64,000 nt of DNA from Apostichopus japonicus (Eukaryota; Echinodermata; Holothuroidea; Aspidochirotida; Stichopodidae): assembly GCF_037975245.1 (NCBI RefSeq), contig NC_092570.1, positions 3,566,001 through 3,630,000 of the forward strand, given 5' to 3'. Under the pieces are notes generated by a model. That model was not told the origin of the DNA and did not search any database. It was given only the letters and a program-made list of their open reading frames with translations. Positions 24,201 to 35,600 of this stretch are shown piece after piece. A program made the position numbers and the translations under genes. Each line of letters opens with the position of its first letter. The stretch's first letter is position 1.

Positions 24201-27200
24201 GTTCCTCAAGTGAGAAACTTTCTTGGCAAAGAAATCTGGTGACCGTGACAAATTTCCAGGCAACTGATGGATTGAGAAAACTTGGTTAACCAACCGTCTT
24301 ATGATGCTTTACAAGACACAGAAAACAACAACAACACAGTCATTACCATTGTTTGATGCCAACAAAGAGAAAATTAATAACTTTTACATATCCTTTCCAT
24401 CAGAATAAGTAATTAATAACACGACTACAAATTACAAATATACCTTTAATTTTAATTGCAAAAATGTCTCGGTTTATGTCCGTGGTGATGCCCAGTTTTA
24501 AATATCAGGTTAAAAATAATAATAATAATATACAGTTCTTATAAAACGCAAAAAACAAAACATAAAGCACAGAAACCTAAAAAACACAACACAGACGAAA
24601 ATACACAACTGAAAAAACGTACAGGTTACGTTTTTAAGCTAGTCTGGCAAACGATATTTGGGATCCAATATGATCTATCACCAACATTTACTACTAGCGA
24701 TCAGATAAATATGTGACTTTAGCCACTTCTACATCTACTCTTCAAAACTTACCACCGCTTCGAACATTGGCCTTTCGTCCAGGTGATTGGAAAGGATGAG
24801 CGATATTACTGCCAGCGTCTTGCCCAATCCCATGTCGTCCGCTAAGATACCACCTTGGACACTGCTAGGTCTCTTGAAACTAGAGAAGTTTGTCAGGGTG
24901 TTAAGAAAATTAAGACCTCTCTTCTCCCAGAAAGGAGGCAGCTCCTTTGAGTTTTCTCGGAGAGACATCCAATGCAGGGCTTGCTTCTGATGAGGATACA
25001 GGCGGCTTGTGACAGCCTATGTATGAGATAGGAAAGAAATGACCAAATCACAAAATGCGCTAACAGGACACATACTCGATGACATCTATGGGTCTTGGGT
25101 AAAAACCTGATGAATCGTGTCTTAACTTTCACAGTGCATGTTCAAGGATATGCAGGGATGTGTCCAGGATTTCCTGAGTGCCGGGTACATTGATCACCAT
25201 CCTGGGGGAGGGGTCTAAGGGGGAGGAGGTGTCCCCTCCCCTTTGAGAAATTTTTCGCATGCGTAAACTGATGCATTATTAATCTGTATGATTTTGGCAT
25301 AGGCTAGGCCCAATTTATGTAGAATATATTGTTAGGAATGTCAGGATTTTAGATGAAAATAGTGCTGGGCGGGATTCATTATTTTTAAGACAGTGCTGGG
25401 CGGTAATATTTAGTACTGGGCAGGGCCGCCCAGCGTGGGCACATCCCTGGATATGTAATGTAAAATTATTACCATTTGCTTCTCAATGATGTTTCTTTGC
25501 TTCATTGTCAAATTTGTAACCTAATTTAAGACAGATTTCGTCTGTACGGTATATGTTGGTAGTTTGCAATAGAGATGAGAGGGGTAAAGGGGTGGGGGAA
25601 GGGTTGGAGTACCATGGGAGCAGTTACTGAAAGCAAACTCTACTGTCAGTTCTAGGGAAGATAATGCCTTTACTTCTTGTTGCTACCAAAGAAGGTGACA
25701 ATTCCTCCAAGAATTCACCAATGCTACAGGCAGGTAAATTCGAATAAATTCATTTGCTGTAATATAAATAGTTATATACTTACGGCACTAGGTTCTTTGA
25801 TACCCGTCTTGTCTTCACTCTTAATGTCCTCAAACAACTTGTCCAGCTGGTTTTTCATCTAAAATTAAATCGACAGAAAAATAAAAAAAAATAAAAACAG
25901 AAAAGAGAAGAGAAAAGGAGAAAATGCTTTTAGATCTGATAACTAATCATTCATTAAAGAGTTAATTATTAATTACCTGAACAACAAACATCACGACTGA
26001 ATTTTTCAAATTTAACTGAACAATGTCTGCTGATGTACCGACAAATTGTTGCATGTTCATTACTGTGCATGCATCTGCAGATGTTGTAAATGTTACAATT
26101 TTCTCTCTGTTTCTCATCAGACTGCATTTGATTGTGCCAACCCCCCCTCCCCTCCCACTCCCCCTAGGCCTCCCAGCTCTACCACCTATAGGATGATGAT
26201 GGTTTATGATTTCTTTAGCAGGAATATGTGGACAAAGAGAAGAGGTTGAGTTAAGACAATACCTCAGCCTGAGAGAGTTTCACCGAGGCACCAAGCACAC
26301 TCTTGGGCTGGTACAAAGGGGCGCTCATGCGACCGCCAGAGGGGCCTCCAGCGGGAGCACATGCAGAATCCTTCAGATAGAAGCCATGACGACTGAGTTT
26401 TGCCTTGATAGCTTCAAGATTTTCCAGAGGAGCCCAGAAAGATATGTCGACAGGCATACGGAACGAATTTCTATTTCCGTAGGGCACAACTCTTTGAGAA
26501 CATAAAGGAGAAACCAAGTATTAAACTACACTCGAATGATAAGCTTAAAAGTAGGTAGTTATCTGAAAGAAATTAATAACACTGAAACTAGTAATGCCAT
26601 CATTAGGTATGCTTAAAAAGTTCAAAATGTTTACATTCAGAATATAAATATTGTGAATTGATCAAATAAAACCTTAGAATTGTTAAGCTTATTTGGGTTG
26701 ATGATATCATATTAAGAGTATGTGATCTAGTCTTCAGTATTGTGTGCATAGGAACATTGAAAATGTGATTCCTCCCGACTGGAATAAAATATTTCTTTTT
26801 TCTTTTGGGGGGTGGATGGGGTGGGGGAGAGGATGACGATATTCATTATAATTATCTCTATTAACTAGATTGATAAGGATGGTTCTAGACTTGCTTTTAT
26901 CTTAAATATATCCAAAGGGTTTCCGGTCCTTATTCTCTCAAAGGAGGAAATACATTCCCAAGTGATAATCATATCTCCATTATTCAATTTGATTATTTTT
27001 TTTCTGTAAATCTATACTGAAATTTCTTGTCAATATGATGCAAAAAATGATGTATTTCGACAACTTTGAGTCATCTTAGTGATGCCATGTCATACTGTAA
27101 CTGCAGCAAAGTGCCCACCAGTTTAAACTTTCTGGGTGTAAACATAACCAGAAACACATACACCAACAACATCTTCCACTCAAAAGTCATTAAAGATCAC

Positions 27201-28467
27201 AAAATGCTAGAGCTCATGGAAATGTCATGGGTCCCTTACCCTTCTATCCTGGCCAATCTGTTATCACAGATATTGGCGAGAGGCTTGGCAAGTTCTCTCT
27301 TGATGTGTCCCACCTGTTCACCCCAAGTATTTTCCACTTTGATGGCATTGGCATCATGAGCGTTGTCAGGCTGACGAATTAGCGCCACCATTTCTTTCTC
27401 ATTCACCTGTAGGAGATCAACCACAGAGCATCAGGTAACCCATAGCTCCCGAGACCAAAGCACCCTGTATACATATCACTTGAGAAATCATAGACAAGTG
27501 AAAAGTAATGGATTGCCCAGCAGCTCCATACCATGCATACTGTAGGTCCCTATGCAGCCATGCATGCATTAGTTCCACATACATTAAGTAATCTGTAAAT
27601 TATATGTCATTCGTTTTCTAAATTTAAGTCAGCTCAGAATAAGTGGAATACCATATTGAAACCTGCCATATTTTAGCCAAACAAATCCACACGACAATTT
27701 AAAATCATCCTGGGTGAGTTTTAAGGACTGTCCAAAATTTATGGCAAACTGAGACTAAAAATATTGTTCATTCTTTTATATAATTTCTAGGAAGTAAAAA
27801 CTTATTACACATTATAATTGAACAGAGCCTACCGTAGTTTGTACATATATACAAGTGATATAAGTGCAATACTAAATCGTTAAATGTGGAACCATATGCA
27901 TGCTACTTTGTTGATGGCAATCAGTTTGGACACACTTTCAATCAAAAATCTTGTCGGAGGGTCAAATTTGTTGTTTGGACATACTCGTCAAATGTCTCAA
28001 GATGTCCAACTGACCCTGGGACAGTCAGCAAGTATTCTCGAAGGCAACCTTACTCATTGCAAGGGGAAAACACTCTGCAGTGCTAAAAAGACCCTGTATG
28101 TATCTGGCCAACCAAGTGACGAATATTGGGTTATCTAGCATACAGCTGGGATAATTCAAACTGGCTATTAAACAAATTACCAAATCCTTTAAAATAAACT
28201 ACATCTACTAAATCTAATAGAACGACATACTTCTCCATGATAGTACTGTAAGCCCACGATACTGCCCCGGACGTGACCCAACAGTTGTTGATCATCTGCG
28301 CAGAAATCGTTCACATCCAAACCACTTTCAGTGAAGCTGCTGTTCAGGCCTCCAGGACTTCTGATTGAATCCAGGATATGTTGGACACCTTGAGGAGATC
28401 CAAGATCATCACGAAATGAGCCAGCATGCCATCCATTCTTTCGACCGATATCTTTCTTACGTGGCAT
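11989..28467 (-). CDS. HLTF: Helicase-like transcription factor (HIRAN-SNF2-RING), complete, 21 exons
   Basis: Exons (minus, high to low): 28467-28231, 27406-27240, 26491-26263, 25858-25784, 25016-24753, 23787-23303, 22795-22608, 22381-22365, 21766-21662, 20861-20709, 20456-20324, 19918-19780, 19381-19202, 18421-18297, 17730-17651, 16692-16591, 15774-15649, 15066-14954, 13845-13665, 13055-12975, 12138-11989. All are GT-AG with matching phase; 1109 aa (human HLTF 1009). Visible: HIRAN about 66-175 ([26 protein letters not shown]), Walker A DDMGLGKT 296-303, LDEAHIIRN near 655, RING C861-C901 ([20 protein letters not shown]...CPLC), and SNF2 C-lobe ([20 protein letters not shown]). In the family it is a DNA translocase and ubiquitin ligase that reverses stalled forks and extends PCNA ubiquitin chains in the nucleus. 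Extra length is mostly the exon 6-7 insertion with three acidic SIM-like motifs. The start is the first ATG in exon 1 with A at -3, 17 bases after a probable acceptor. Confidence 0.95.
12193..12559 (+). mobile_element. MITE-like repeat, family M, copy 1 (HLTF intron 20)
   Basis: About 367 bp, matching the repeats at 31966-32304 (reverse) and 51199-51575. Shared blocks include TTTCGAATGAGGTGTA, CACCACCATCGATCCCAG, ACACACAGCTTGCTACC, GCGATGGACATCTCAGGT and TTCACTTGCAAGCAACGGAA. The right end is GCCTTTAA; the left end is diverged (CTCAAAAGGTGTGAAGACTT). Confidence 0.8.
13125..13365 (+). repeat. tRNA-derived SINE, family 1, copy B with repeated B-box
   Basis: Plus-oriented copy in HLTF intron 19. 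The tRNA-like part carries B-box-like motifs in series: GTCCCCGGTTTGAGTCAC, then GGTTCAAGGTCCCCGG, then GGTCCCCGGTTCGAGCCACT. The usual body follows (TGTCGTCCAGTTACAGAGTT...) and the CTTGCGGCTTTGATAAGCC tail ending GCTTGCAGG. The multiplied B-box block is unique among the four copies. Confidence 0.8.
14232..14340 (+). repeat. tRNA-derived SINE, family 2, copy 1
   Basis: A tRNA-like head in HLTF intron 18: A-box-like TGGTAGCTCAGTGTATAGAG, anticodon-arm-like GGATTCGTAATCC, and B-box-like GGTCACTGGTTCGCACC, followed by an unrelated AT-rich body. The acceptor stem cannot be paired and there is no tRNA 3' end, so this is a SINE rather than a functional tRNA. Confidence 0.65.
18880..18931 (-). pseudogene. 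Relic duplicate of the 5' edge of HLTF exon 19 in intron 13
   Basis: On the minus strand the sequence CAGAGAGAAGGGTTTTAATT and then TTGTTCGCCTTGATG parallels the true exon 19 start (about 13866-13812), and similarity continues into the intron side (TTCCTTTTTCCAGCAG versus intron sequence). It would encode [11 protein letters not shown] against [11 protein letters not shown] in the real exon, then loses similarity. An acceptor AG is still present, but there is no matching 3' half or donor. Confidence 0.7.
18985..19045 (+). repeat. Truncated MITE end (GTAGGCAAGGGGGG type)
   Basis: CAGGCACGTAGGCAAGGGGG and GCAACCAGCCCCCC form a short G/C-rich hairpin-like end similar to the ends of the complete MITEs at 25153 and 61212. 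No opposite end or target duplication was found. Confidence 0.35.
21245..21300. repeat. AT dinucleotide-rich tract
   Basis: An imperfect (TA)n run (GTATATGTATATATATATAT...) inside HLTF intron 9. Confidence 0.8.
25153..25449. mobile_element. Non-autonomous hAT-like MITE with 6-bp target duplication
   Basis: The 297-bp element starts CAGGGATGTGTCCA and ends TGGGCACATCCCTG, an inverted repeat with one mismatch in 14. It is flanked on both sides by GATATG (25147-25152 and 25450-25455), a direct target-site duplication. The inside is non-coding, with repeated GTGCTGGGCGG motifs near the right end. It sits in HLTF intron 4. Confidence 0.8.
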
Positions 28468-28484
28468 GGTCAGGTCTTAATCTG
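28468..28484 (-). other. HLTF 5' UTR remnant preceded by a splice acceptor
   Basis: On the minus strand a poly-C pyrimidine tract ending CCCCCAG lies directly upstream of ATTAAGACCTGACC and the ATG. This is a convincing acceptor, so a non-coding first exon should lie upstream (above 28500), but I could not place it. Confidence 0.6.
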
Positions 28485-31400
28485 GGGGGGGGGGTGGAAA
28501 TGATGATACAGTTCGAGTTATAATTCAGTATACAAATTTTGCGTAGCAGTTTTGAAGGATCTGAGCTTAGCCTTACGAAATACTATCATTCACTTGTACT
28601 CAAGGGTTGAAATAAGGATTTGTGGACCGGGCGCCACTTTCTAAATAAGTGGCTCCTGGTTCGTGGCAATTTCAGTAGGACCAGGAGATATTTTCTCACT
28701 ACCAGGAGCTTAAAAGAAGAAACAAAATTCAAGTATACACGGCATGTAGGTACGTATCAGTACAGGTGTTGTGCGATATATAAACCATGTGCACCAGTGC
28801 TATTGTGCATGCACTCGAATGACTCGATCGATCAGTGATTTATCAAATCGCTAGCAGTTACTATCCATGCACTAGCATGCAATGTAGTTTCAGGCTTCTG
28901 TGCAGCGCATGATAAGGCTGATATTTACAGGAGTATGCAGGCGCTTATTTGCCGACAAAGTAGCGCCGGGTGTATTGTATTTTCATGTTCAGGGGCGCTT
29001 ATTTTAACCCTTGCTTGTACTTCAAAAACTGCTATAAATCTATGCACTTGTAGAGCAATTTGCCCATTTTGCATCATATTTTGCCATATGAATTATTCCC
29101 TGATAGTTTTCTTGGAAACAATAGAAAGTTTATGAGTAATGAAGACACGTCAAGCTCATGACGGTTCTGAATAATGACTTAATAAATTTATTTTAGTTGT
29201 TTATAGCACTGACAATCAGTTTTACAGTATCCATCAACAGCAAGGTTTGAGAATGTCATCCATTCAGAAACTTCTACAGCTCAAAGGTAGAAATGGAACT
29301 TGAAGATCACTGACCAATCATTGCTTTGAAAAACAGAATTGACCATTTGCATTTTGTATGAGCAATAGTTTGCATTTGAATGGTTTAGAATTGATTTGAA
29401 ATTATAGGCCTCATACACGCCTAGTTGCTTTAACTTTGGGGCTAGGCCCAAGTTTGAATCAATGCGATGAATGTGAAACTATAGATGAGGCATCTCAATA
29501 ATCTGCTGATCCAGATCTGTATAGTAACTTAAGTGTGGGCTGTAAGTTGTTCTGAATTTAAAACAGCAATTCAGGCAGTAAATATGTGTGCAAAGACCAT
29601 TGTTCGAAGTCATGGGAACTTGGGGTGATGAAATTTGAAGTATCTGGGCTGCTAGGTTTGCATTCATCACTGTAGTTGCCAGGTATTTCTCCAAATTCTG
29701 ACTATTCAGCTGGCAGTCGGGTGAATAAAAGGTACACATAGCCTATTACAATGTTCTATCCAATATGAGACAATGTTCTATCCATTACAATACAACACTT
29801 GTAAGAGATACAAGATCCACCACATCAAAAATAAATAAATAGTGTAACGAGAATCAATTCTAGCATTAACATAAGATAAGGTTCCATTCAATAACCACGC
29901 ACCAGCCCTCTGGGCCAGCCTGTAGTGTACTAGGCCTAGACGTACTATAAAAAGCTGAAAGTGCAAAATAACAAGTAGGACCCTGTAGAACCAGAAGCAA
30001 TTTTATCTGTAATATTGCTTTGAAATAGATAGAACATGTGGCTTTCCACATGCAATGTCATCTCTGTTCAGCTGCAGAGGTAATAAAGAAACAGGGCATG
30101 ATAGTGCGAGTGTTATGCTTAACTAAGTCTAACCCGGTACAGGGTCCAAAAGGTGAAACCAATTTTCAATGCCTAAATCCCTAACATGAGTTAGGTTACC
30201 GTAGGCCTAGCCTACCCCACAAAATATCTGGCAGACACTTTCTACTGATCATATCATCATATCCAACATACGGCTAAATTAAATTTATGGCTCAGTTGCT
30301 GCACTTCCGATAAAGATGTCAACCTGTCTCCTCTTGTAATTTGTGGTCTGACCATAGCAAAACATCAGTTAAAATCAGTTAGGCTTTATTATGTGAAATA
30401 TGGAAAGGTCCAAACATGTCAACATTAAAACTACGGATACTGAGACCAACCATAATACAAAATGGATCCACTGACATACATGGTTCAGAACTTCAGATGA
30501 TGAACATTTCGATTGTTGGATCCAACCATTAGTACTACACATTCGATCAGTACTATATAATAAAAGAACAGTTCAGAGGTTCATTTGGTTTTGCCTGTTA
30601 ATAATCCATAATTTGAGCAATGATAATGAAAACTGCATTCATTTTTACTTTATATATTATCATCGGTTTCATCTTTGCTGTCGATCGTGAATTCCATTGG
30701 ATTCGGTATCAAGAGTAATAGATCGTTTCCTTAATGATGAGATTTTTCATCTTTCAACAAACTGAAACAAATAAAATAGAAATAAATGCGTGAGGTACGT
30801 GGGCGTCTGTGCAGCCACCTTGGTTTTTAAAAGCTACCATATAAAATTCATTACTCAACTTTTCAAGTTTTCCCGGCTCTATACTCAGTCGGTGCACATG
30901 CGCATTTGAATTCGGATTATATAATATGGACTATTTCGCAATCATAACAGGATAAATACACCGAGCTTACACACTGCATTCGAATACAAAGATATACTTC
31001 CACTATTCTAGGTCTACAACCGATTTCACGCAGAAAACGTATTATATACACACAACTTGCCAGGTAAATTTTATAGTTTTCTTCTCTATCGTTCATAGCA
31101 TTTTGGCACGTTTTGACATATCGGCGTGAAATATTGACCAAATACTGTATTAATCAAACTTCGGTCGTCAAGTAGGCTACGTTTGTAAAAAAGTACTGTA
31201 ACATAGATAAGGACCAGAATTAAATACCGGCGTCGTTCTAGCACACGTGATGTTGGCACAGATTTTTAGATCTATGCATAGTATTACTAGTAGTAGCCTA
31301 GTCTGCATGTAGGCCTGCCCCTCGCCACCGTTGGCCGGACTGGCTACCGCCCATGGGTTAGTGACACTTGTTTTACGCCGGTGAGTTTGAGCGCCAGCAT

Positions 31401-31965
31401 ATAGGCCCGTCAATCCAAAATAACCCATGATATTAGGCCTAGCCTATATATACAATCACCTCTAGCCTAGTCGTATTTGGAATTGATTTAATTTCATTAT
31501 GTGGTCCTACTGATGCTGAGCATGATTTACTGTAATAACCTAGGGATATGCATTAGTGCAAGCTCTGATTAAAATATACTTCACAGGAACTATTGGCATA
31601 ATACCTTCTGCAGTACATGCTTTGTATCGTTTGCGTCATCGGCTCCCATCATTCATTCTGTCTACCTGTGTCGAGCTATTTGGATCATTAATATTGTTTG
31701 TACGTAAAAAAAGATATACTAATGTATGTTTGATTCCGATATTACGAAGCTGCTAATTATGGAAAATATTTTGTCCTCCCAATATAACCTGTGAAATCCA
31801 AACTTTACTGATTGTAATCTACTAACTAACAAACATACAGCAAATATATTGTTGAAATTACATATTAAGCAGAGTAGTGAAGCACTGAGCTCTTAATGTG
31901 GAAGCTACTGTACGTATGTATACAGTAGCATGCCTATAAACTTGAAACGCATCTGGAAAGAACAG
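28485..31965. other. Divergent intergenic region between HLTF and DHRS12, no coding exon seen
   Basis: Neither strand shows a supported coding exon. The promoters and 5' non-coding exons of the two divergent genes are expected here or in the repeats that follow, but no TATA box or CpG island is obvious. At about 28620-28705 a GGCGCCACTT / GTGGCTCCTGG motif and CCAGGAG repeats suggest degraded mobile DNA. Confidence 0.4.
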
Positions 31966-32304
31966 TTAAGGCATTGAAGACTCGCCCCATCCGCGTGCCT
32001 TTGCTTGCAAGTGAAGTTTTCTTCTTGTCGCTACAAAATGCAGACAGTAATGAAACGTGATACCTTGTTATCTTTAATCTAGACCTGAGATGTCCATCGC
32101 TGCTATGTACACTGTGTTGTGGATATTGACCGTACCTGTATGTATTGACTGTACACTAGTGTCTAATTACCGACGGTAGCAAGCTGTGTGTGCATTTTCT
32201 GGGATCGATGATGGTGTCAAACACTTCTGTTACACCTCATTCGAAACTAGGTCAGATTACCGGCATGAGACGTTTCTTGGTGCGCGATCCTTCACACCCT
32301 TTAA
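31966..32304 (-). mobile_element. MITE-like repeat, family M, copy 2
   Basis: Reverse-oriented relative of copies at 12193-12559 and 51199-51575. It starts TTAAGGCATTGAAGACTCG and ends TTCACACCCTTTAA, the mirror of the other copies' ends. It sits about 390 bases upstream of the DHRS12 start. Confidence 0.8.
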
Positions 32305-32374
32305 GGAGGAAAATTAGTAGAGCTTGACATGGTTGTGGCATAAGAGCTGCGAGGTTACAATATGTCATATATAT

Positions 32375-32515
32375 GTAACGTCCATGATTATGAATTGTCA
32401 ATGGTCAACAACTCTGTAACTGGACGACAAACATTAATCTTGGAGTGACTCGAACCGGGGACCTTATGATTGGAAGGCACCGGCGTTAACCACTGAGCTC
32501 ACACTCCACGACACC
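32375..32515 (-). repeat. tRNA-derived SINE, family 1, copy C (best-preserved tRNA head)
   Basis: The minus strand reads GTGTGAGCTCAGTGGTTAAC (A-box) followed by GGTCCCCGGTTCGAGTCACT (B-box) at tRNA-like spacing, then the family body (TGTCGTCCAGTTACAGAGTT...). This copy shows most clearly that family 1 derives from a tRNA. The 3' half of the body is missing. Confidence 0.8.
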
Positions 32516-32678
32516 ACACCACACTCCATATTGTTCTATGGTTTGTGAAAACTATTATGTACTGAATGAATATCGTTATACAGCGCTTACTTGATGACAG
32601 CACAACAGTTATCACTTCCGTTCAAGCCGTGCTTCTTCCTGCTACAACAATATTTTTCTAATTTTATGTCTTTTGCAG

Positions 32679-32690
32679 ATGAGAATATAA
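32679..32690 (+). promoter_or_regulatory. Minimal upstream ORF (ATG AGA ATA TAA) of DHRS12
   Basis: Right after the 5' UTR acceptor TTTTGCAG the leader begins ATGAGAATATAAA, a three-codon ORF whose stop ends one base before the DHRS12 start codon. Such stop-start spacing would force reinitiation or leaky scanning. That the exon starts at 32679 is inferred from the acceptor. Confidence 0.5.
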
Positions 32691-32691
32691 A

Positions 32692-35600
32692 ATGTCATTG
32701 TACAGAAATGCAGTGTTTATAGCCAAAGGACTCAGAGAGTTCGGACAGTAAGTGTACCATTGTCATCTCATGCTCTGATATTAATCTTTTGAATGTTTAC
32801 ATTGTTCAATTGTATGTAGGTGGAACTAAGAGGACCCTATCAAATTATAAGGGCAAATTCTATTGGAATGTTCTGTCAAAGCTTGTTTGATACAGTAATG
32901 CAATAACAGTATGTTAGGCTCCATCAAGATGTAAATCTTTTGCAAGATTGTACTAACTCCTGTGGATGATAGATTCAAGTACAGCTGCATAGATCAGCTT
33001 TCATTGTGTTGTTGTACTGCAAGAGAGATTGAGTTAATGTCAGGTTTTTTTACTTACTACTCAAACAAGATCTATTGTTTATCACTCATCCTTGTTTTTG
33101 TTATTTACAATATTTTTGCTGTCTACTCTTTTGGTATATAATTGTTAAAAATTATATATATTGCATTTTTTGGCTTTACCCCTCTTTTTCAAAACTTTCA
33201 GAAGTGGACACGTCAAAGCGTCAAAGTCGTTTAACACAGAAGATTTGAATGTCGACGCCTCTGCAGAGTCATACATGATCACTGGTGCCAACAGTGGGAT
33301 TGGATACAGTACAGCTTTGGCTATTGCAAAGAAAGGTAATATCAGACAAGATGCTTTGGTGTGTTTACATGTGCAAATGTGCTCATATTGAGTACTCATA
33401 CAAGATACAGAGAATAGTTTATAAGGGATTAGTTTACTGGTCAATGTCTAAGATTGTACTGATCAGTCACGAAGGTCTGGAATTCCCACTTATGACAGGT
33501 AATCAGGTATACAGCCTTATATGTGTATGATGAGAGCTTAGACAAGATATATAATATAATATATAATTGTATTTATTGGTTGATGTCTCAGAGTATACTG
33601 ATCAGACAAGAAGTTCTAGAATTCCCACTTCTGACACCATGTTTGAATGTTTATGTGAATAGTGAGTATTTAGACATCTTGAGTAAAATATATTATTGTA
33701 TTTACTGATCGATGTCTCAGAGTATACTGATCAGACAAGAGGTCTAGACTTCTCACACCTTGTTTAAATGTTTATGTGAATAATGTAGAACTTAGACAAG
33801 ATATGGAATTACAATGATCAGACGAGAAGTTCAAGAATTCCCTACTCTGACACCATGTATACAAGCTTATGTGAATAAATAGAACTTAGACTTGATAGAG
33901 TATAATTTATCTATAAGTGTGTAGTTACTGGTCAATTTCTCAAAGTATACTGATCAGATAATTCAGATCAGTTCTGCAGGACATGTATACTCTTCTGCTT
34001 TATTTGCACAGTGACATGTTGACAGACATATAAACAGTGACAGGTTGTGAGTATACACAAGCTTTCTATCTTTATTGTTAATGTTTGTGTTTTATTTCAT
34101 TTGTATCAGGTGGTACTGTACATATGGTTTGCAGGAACAAAGAAAGAGGAGAAACTGCTCAGAAGGCTATTATAGATGAATCCCAAAATATGGTATAATC
34201 TTTTACTTTTTTCTCTTGATCCAATTTTCATATTCCATCTTCAATCTTTATCATGAGCGTTTGCTGTATCATTTTTGTATTTATAAAACAGAGAACTTAT
34301 TCATGCTCTTTGATATGTATAAACTAATTACGATAAATCTCTGTTTGTTTTATTATGACTGCCCCAGAATTTGTTTAACCTGTATCTGTACCTGCTAAAT
34401 ATCATAATATTTCTTTACAGACCAATCCACACAACATGCAATTTACTGTAATAGCTAGGTACAGTATCTTAATGACAATGGAACCATCCAGGCCCCAAAT
34501 CGTAGTCAGTGATATGTTTAAGGGCGCAAGGAATGACTGTGACATTAATCTAACACTTCAACATAAAAAAGCGCCTTTTCCATTGAAGTAACGTTCAGCC
34601 ACCGGGATATATCCCCCGTCAAGGGTTTTTGTCAATCTTTTTTTCGGTCTTCTCTGCAGAATGTGCACCTTCATCTTGTGGACATGTTGGATACAAGAAG
34701 AGTCTTTCAATTTGCAACAGAATTTGTGGATGAAGATAAACAATTAAATGTCCTGGTAAGAAGGAATTGTATTGTTGGAAATTGAAAATTGAAAATTCAT
34801 ATGGAGGATTTTTTTCCAGTGGTAGTTAAAGGTTCATTGGAGTAAGTATAGAAGTAAACTGTTTGTTGCTCCAGATGTAACCTGTCATTAAAAAAGAAAC
34901 TGTTTGAATAAAAATTAGCGATTCTAAAACTTCATTGGGGTCAGTCACACGTGCGGTAAGGTAAGGTTGGAATTAGTATTTTTCTATTCATTTTCTTTGG
35001 GTACTAGAGAGGCAGTATGGGTGTATGGGACGAGACTGTTTTTCACTGTCAAACTCTGCAATCATATAAAAATCATGTTGACACAGTTTTTATTCCAAAG
35101 AAATCGTTGCCCACTAAACATATTCCTTAAATGTTTCAAGTTTCAAGGCAAAATCAATAAGAAGATTATACTTGCCTATTGCTGTTGGATCATCTGCCCA
35201 GATCACATCACAGCTAATCCCCTACAGTTATCCAACTTCTCGATGTACTAGTTGAATGCAGGGATGTAGCCAGGGGGGAGCAGGGGGAGCAACTGCTCCC
35301 CCCTTTCAGTGTCAAAAAAAATTTAAAACTGTTGTTTTTTAGCATGGTATTTTGTCAGCGCTCTTTTGATCATGAATACTCGTCAGTTCGGTTAACTCGA
35401 TTATAATCGTTATAACATTCAGGCCTAATGATTCAGCTACTTACTTAGTTTGGCAGATTCAATTAGCTAAATTGAGCCTATAGCCTATTACAAGCCTACA
35501 GTTGGCCACTGCAAAATAAAATACATATATCCTACCTAACCGCACTCGATGGAGTGTCACAAACTGTATGCACAACGACGACGACAACGTACATTCTCAT

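Noticed and set aside
31177-31428. 83-codon minus-strand ORF upstream of HLTF as a separate gene
   Set aside because: No domain, no splice support and no conserved string; could at most be part of an untranslated exon.
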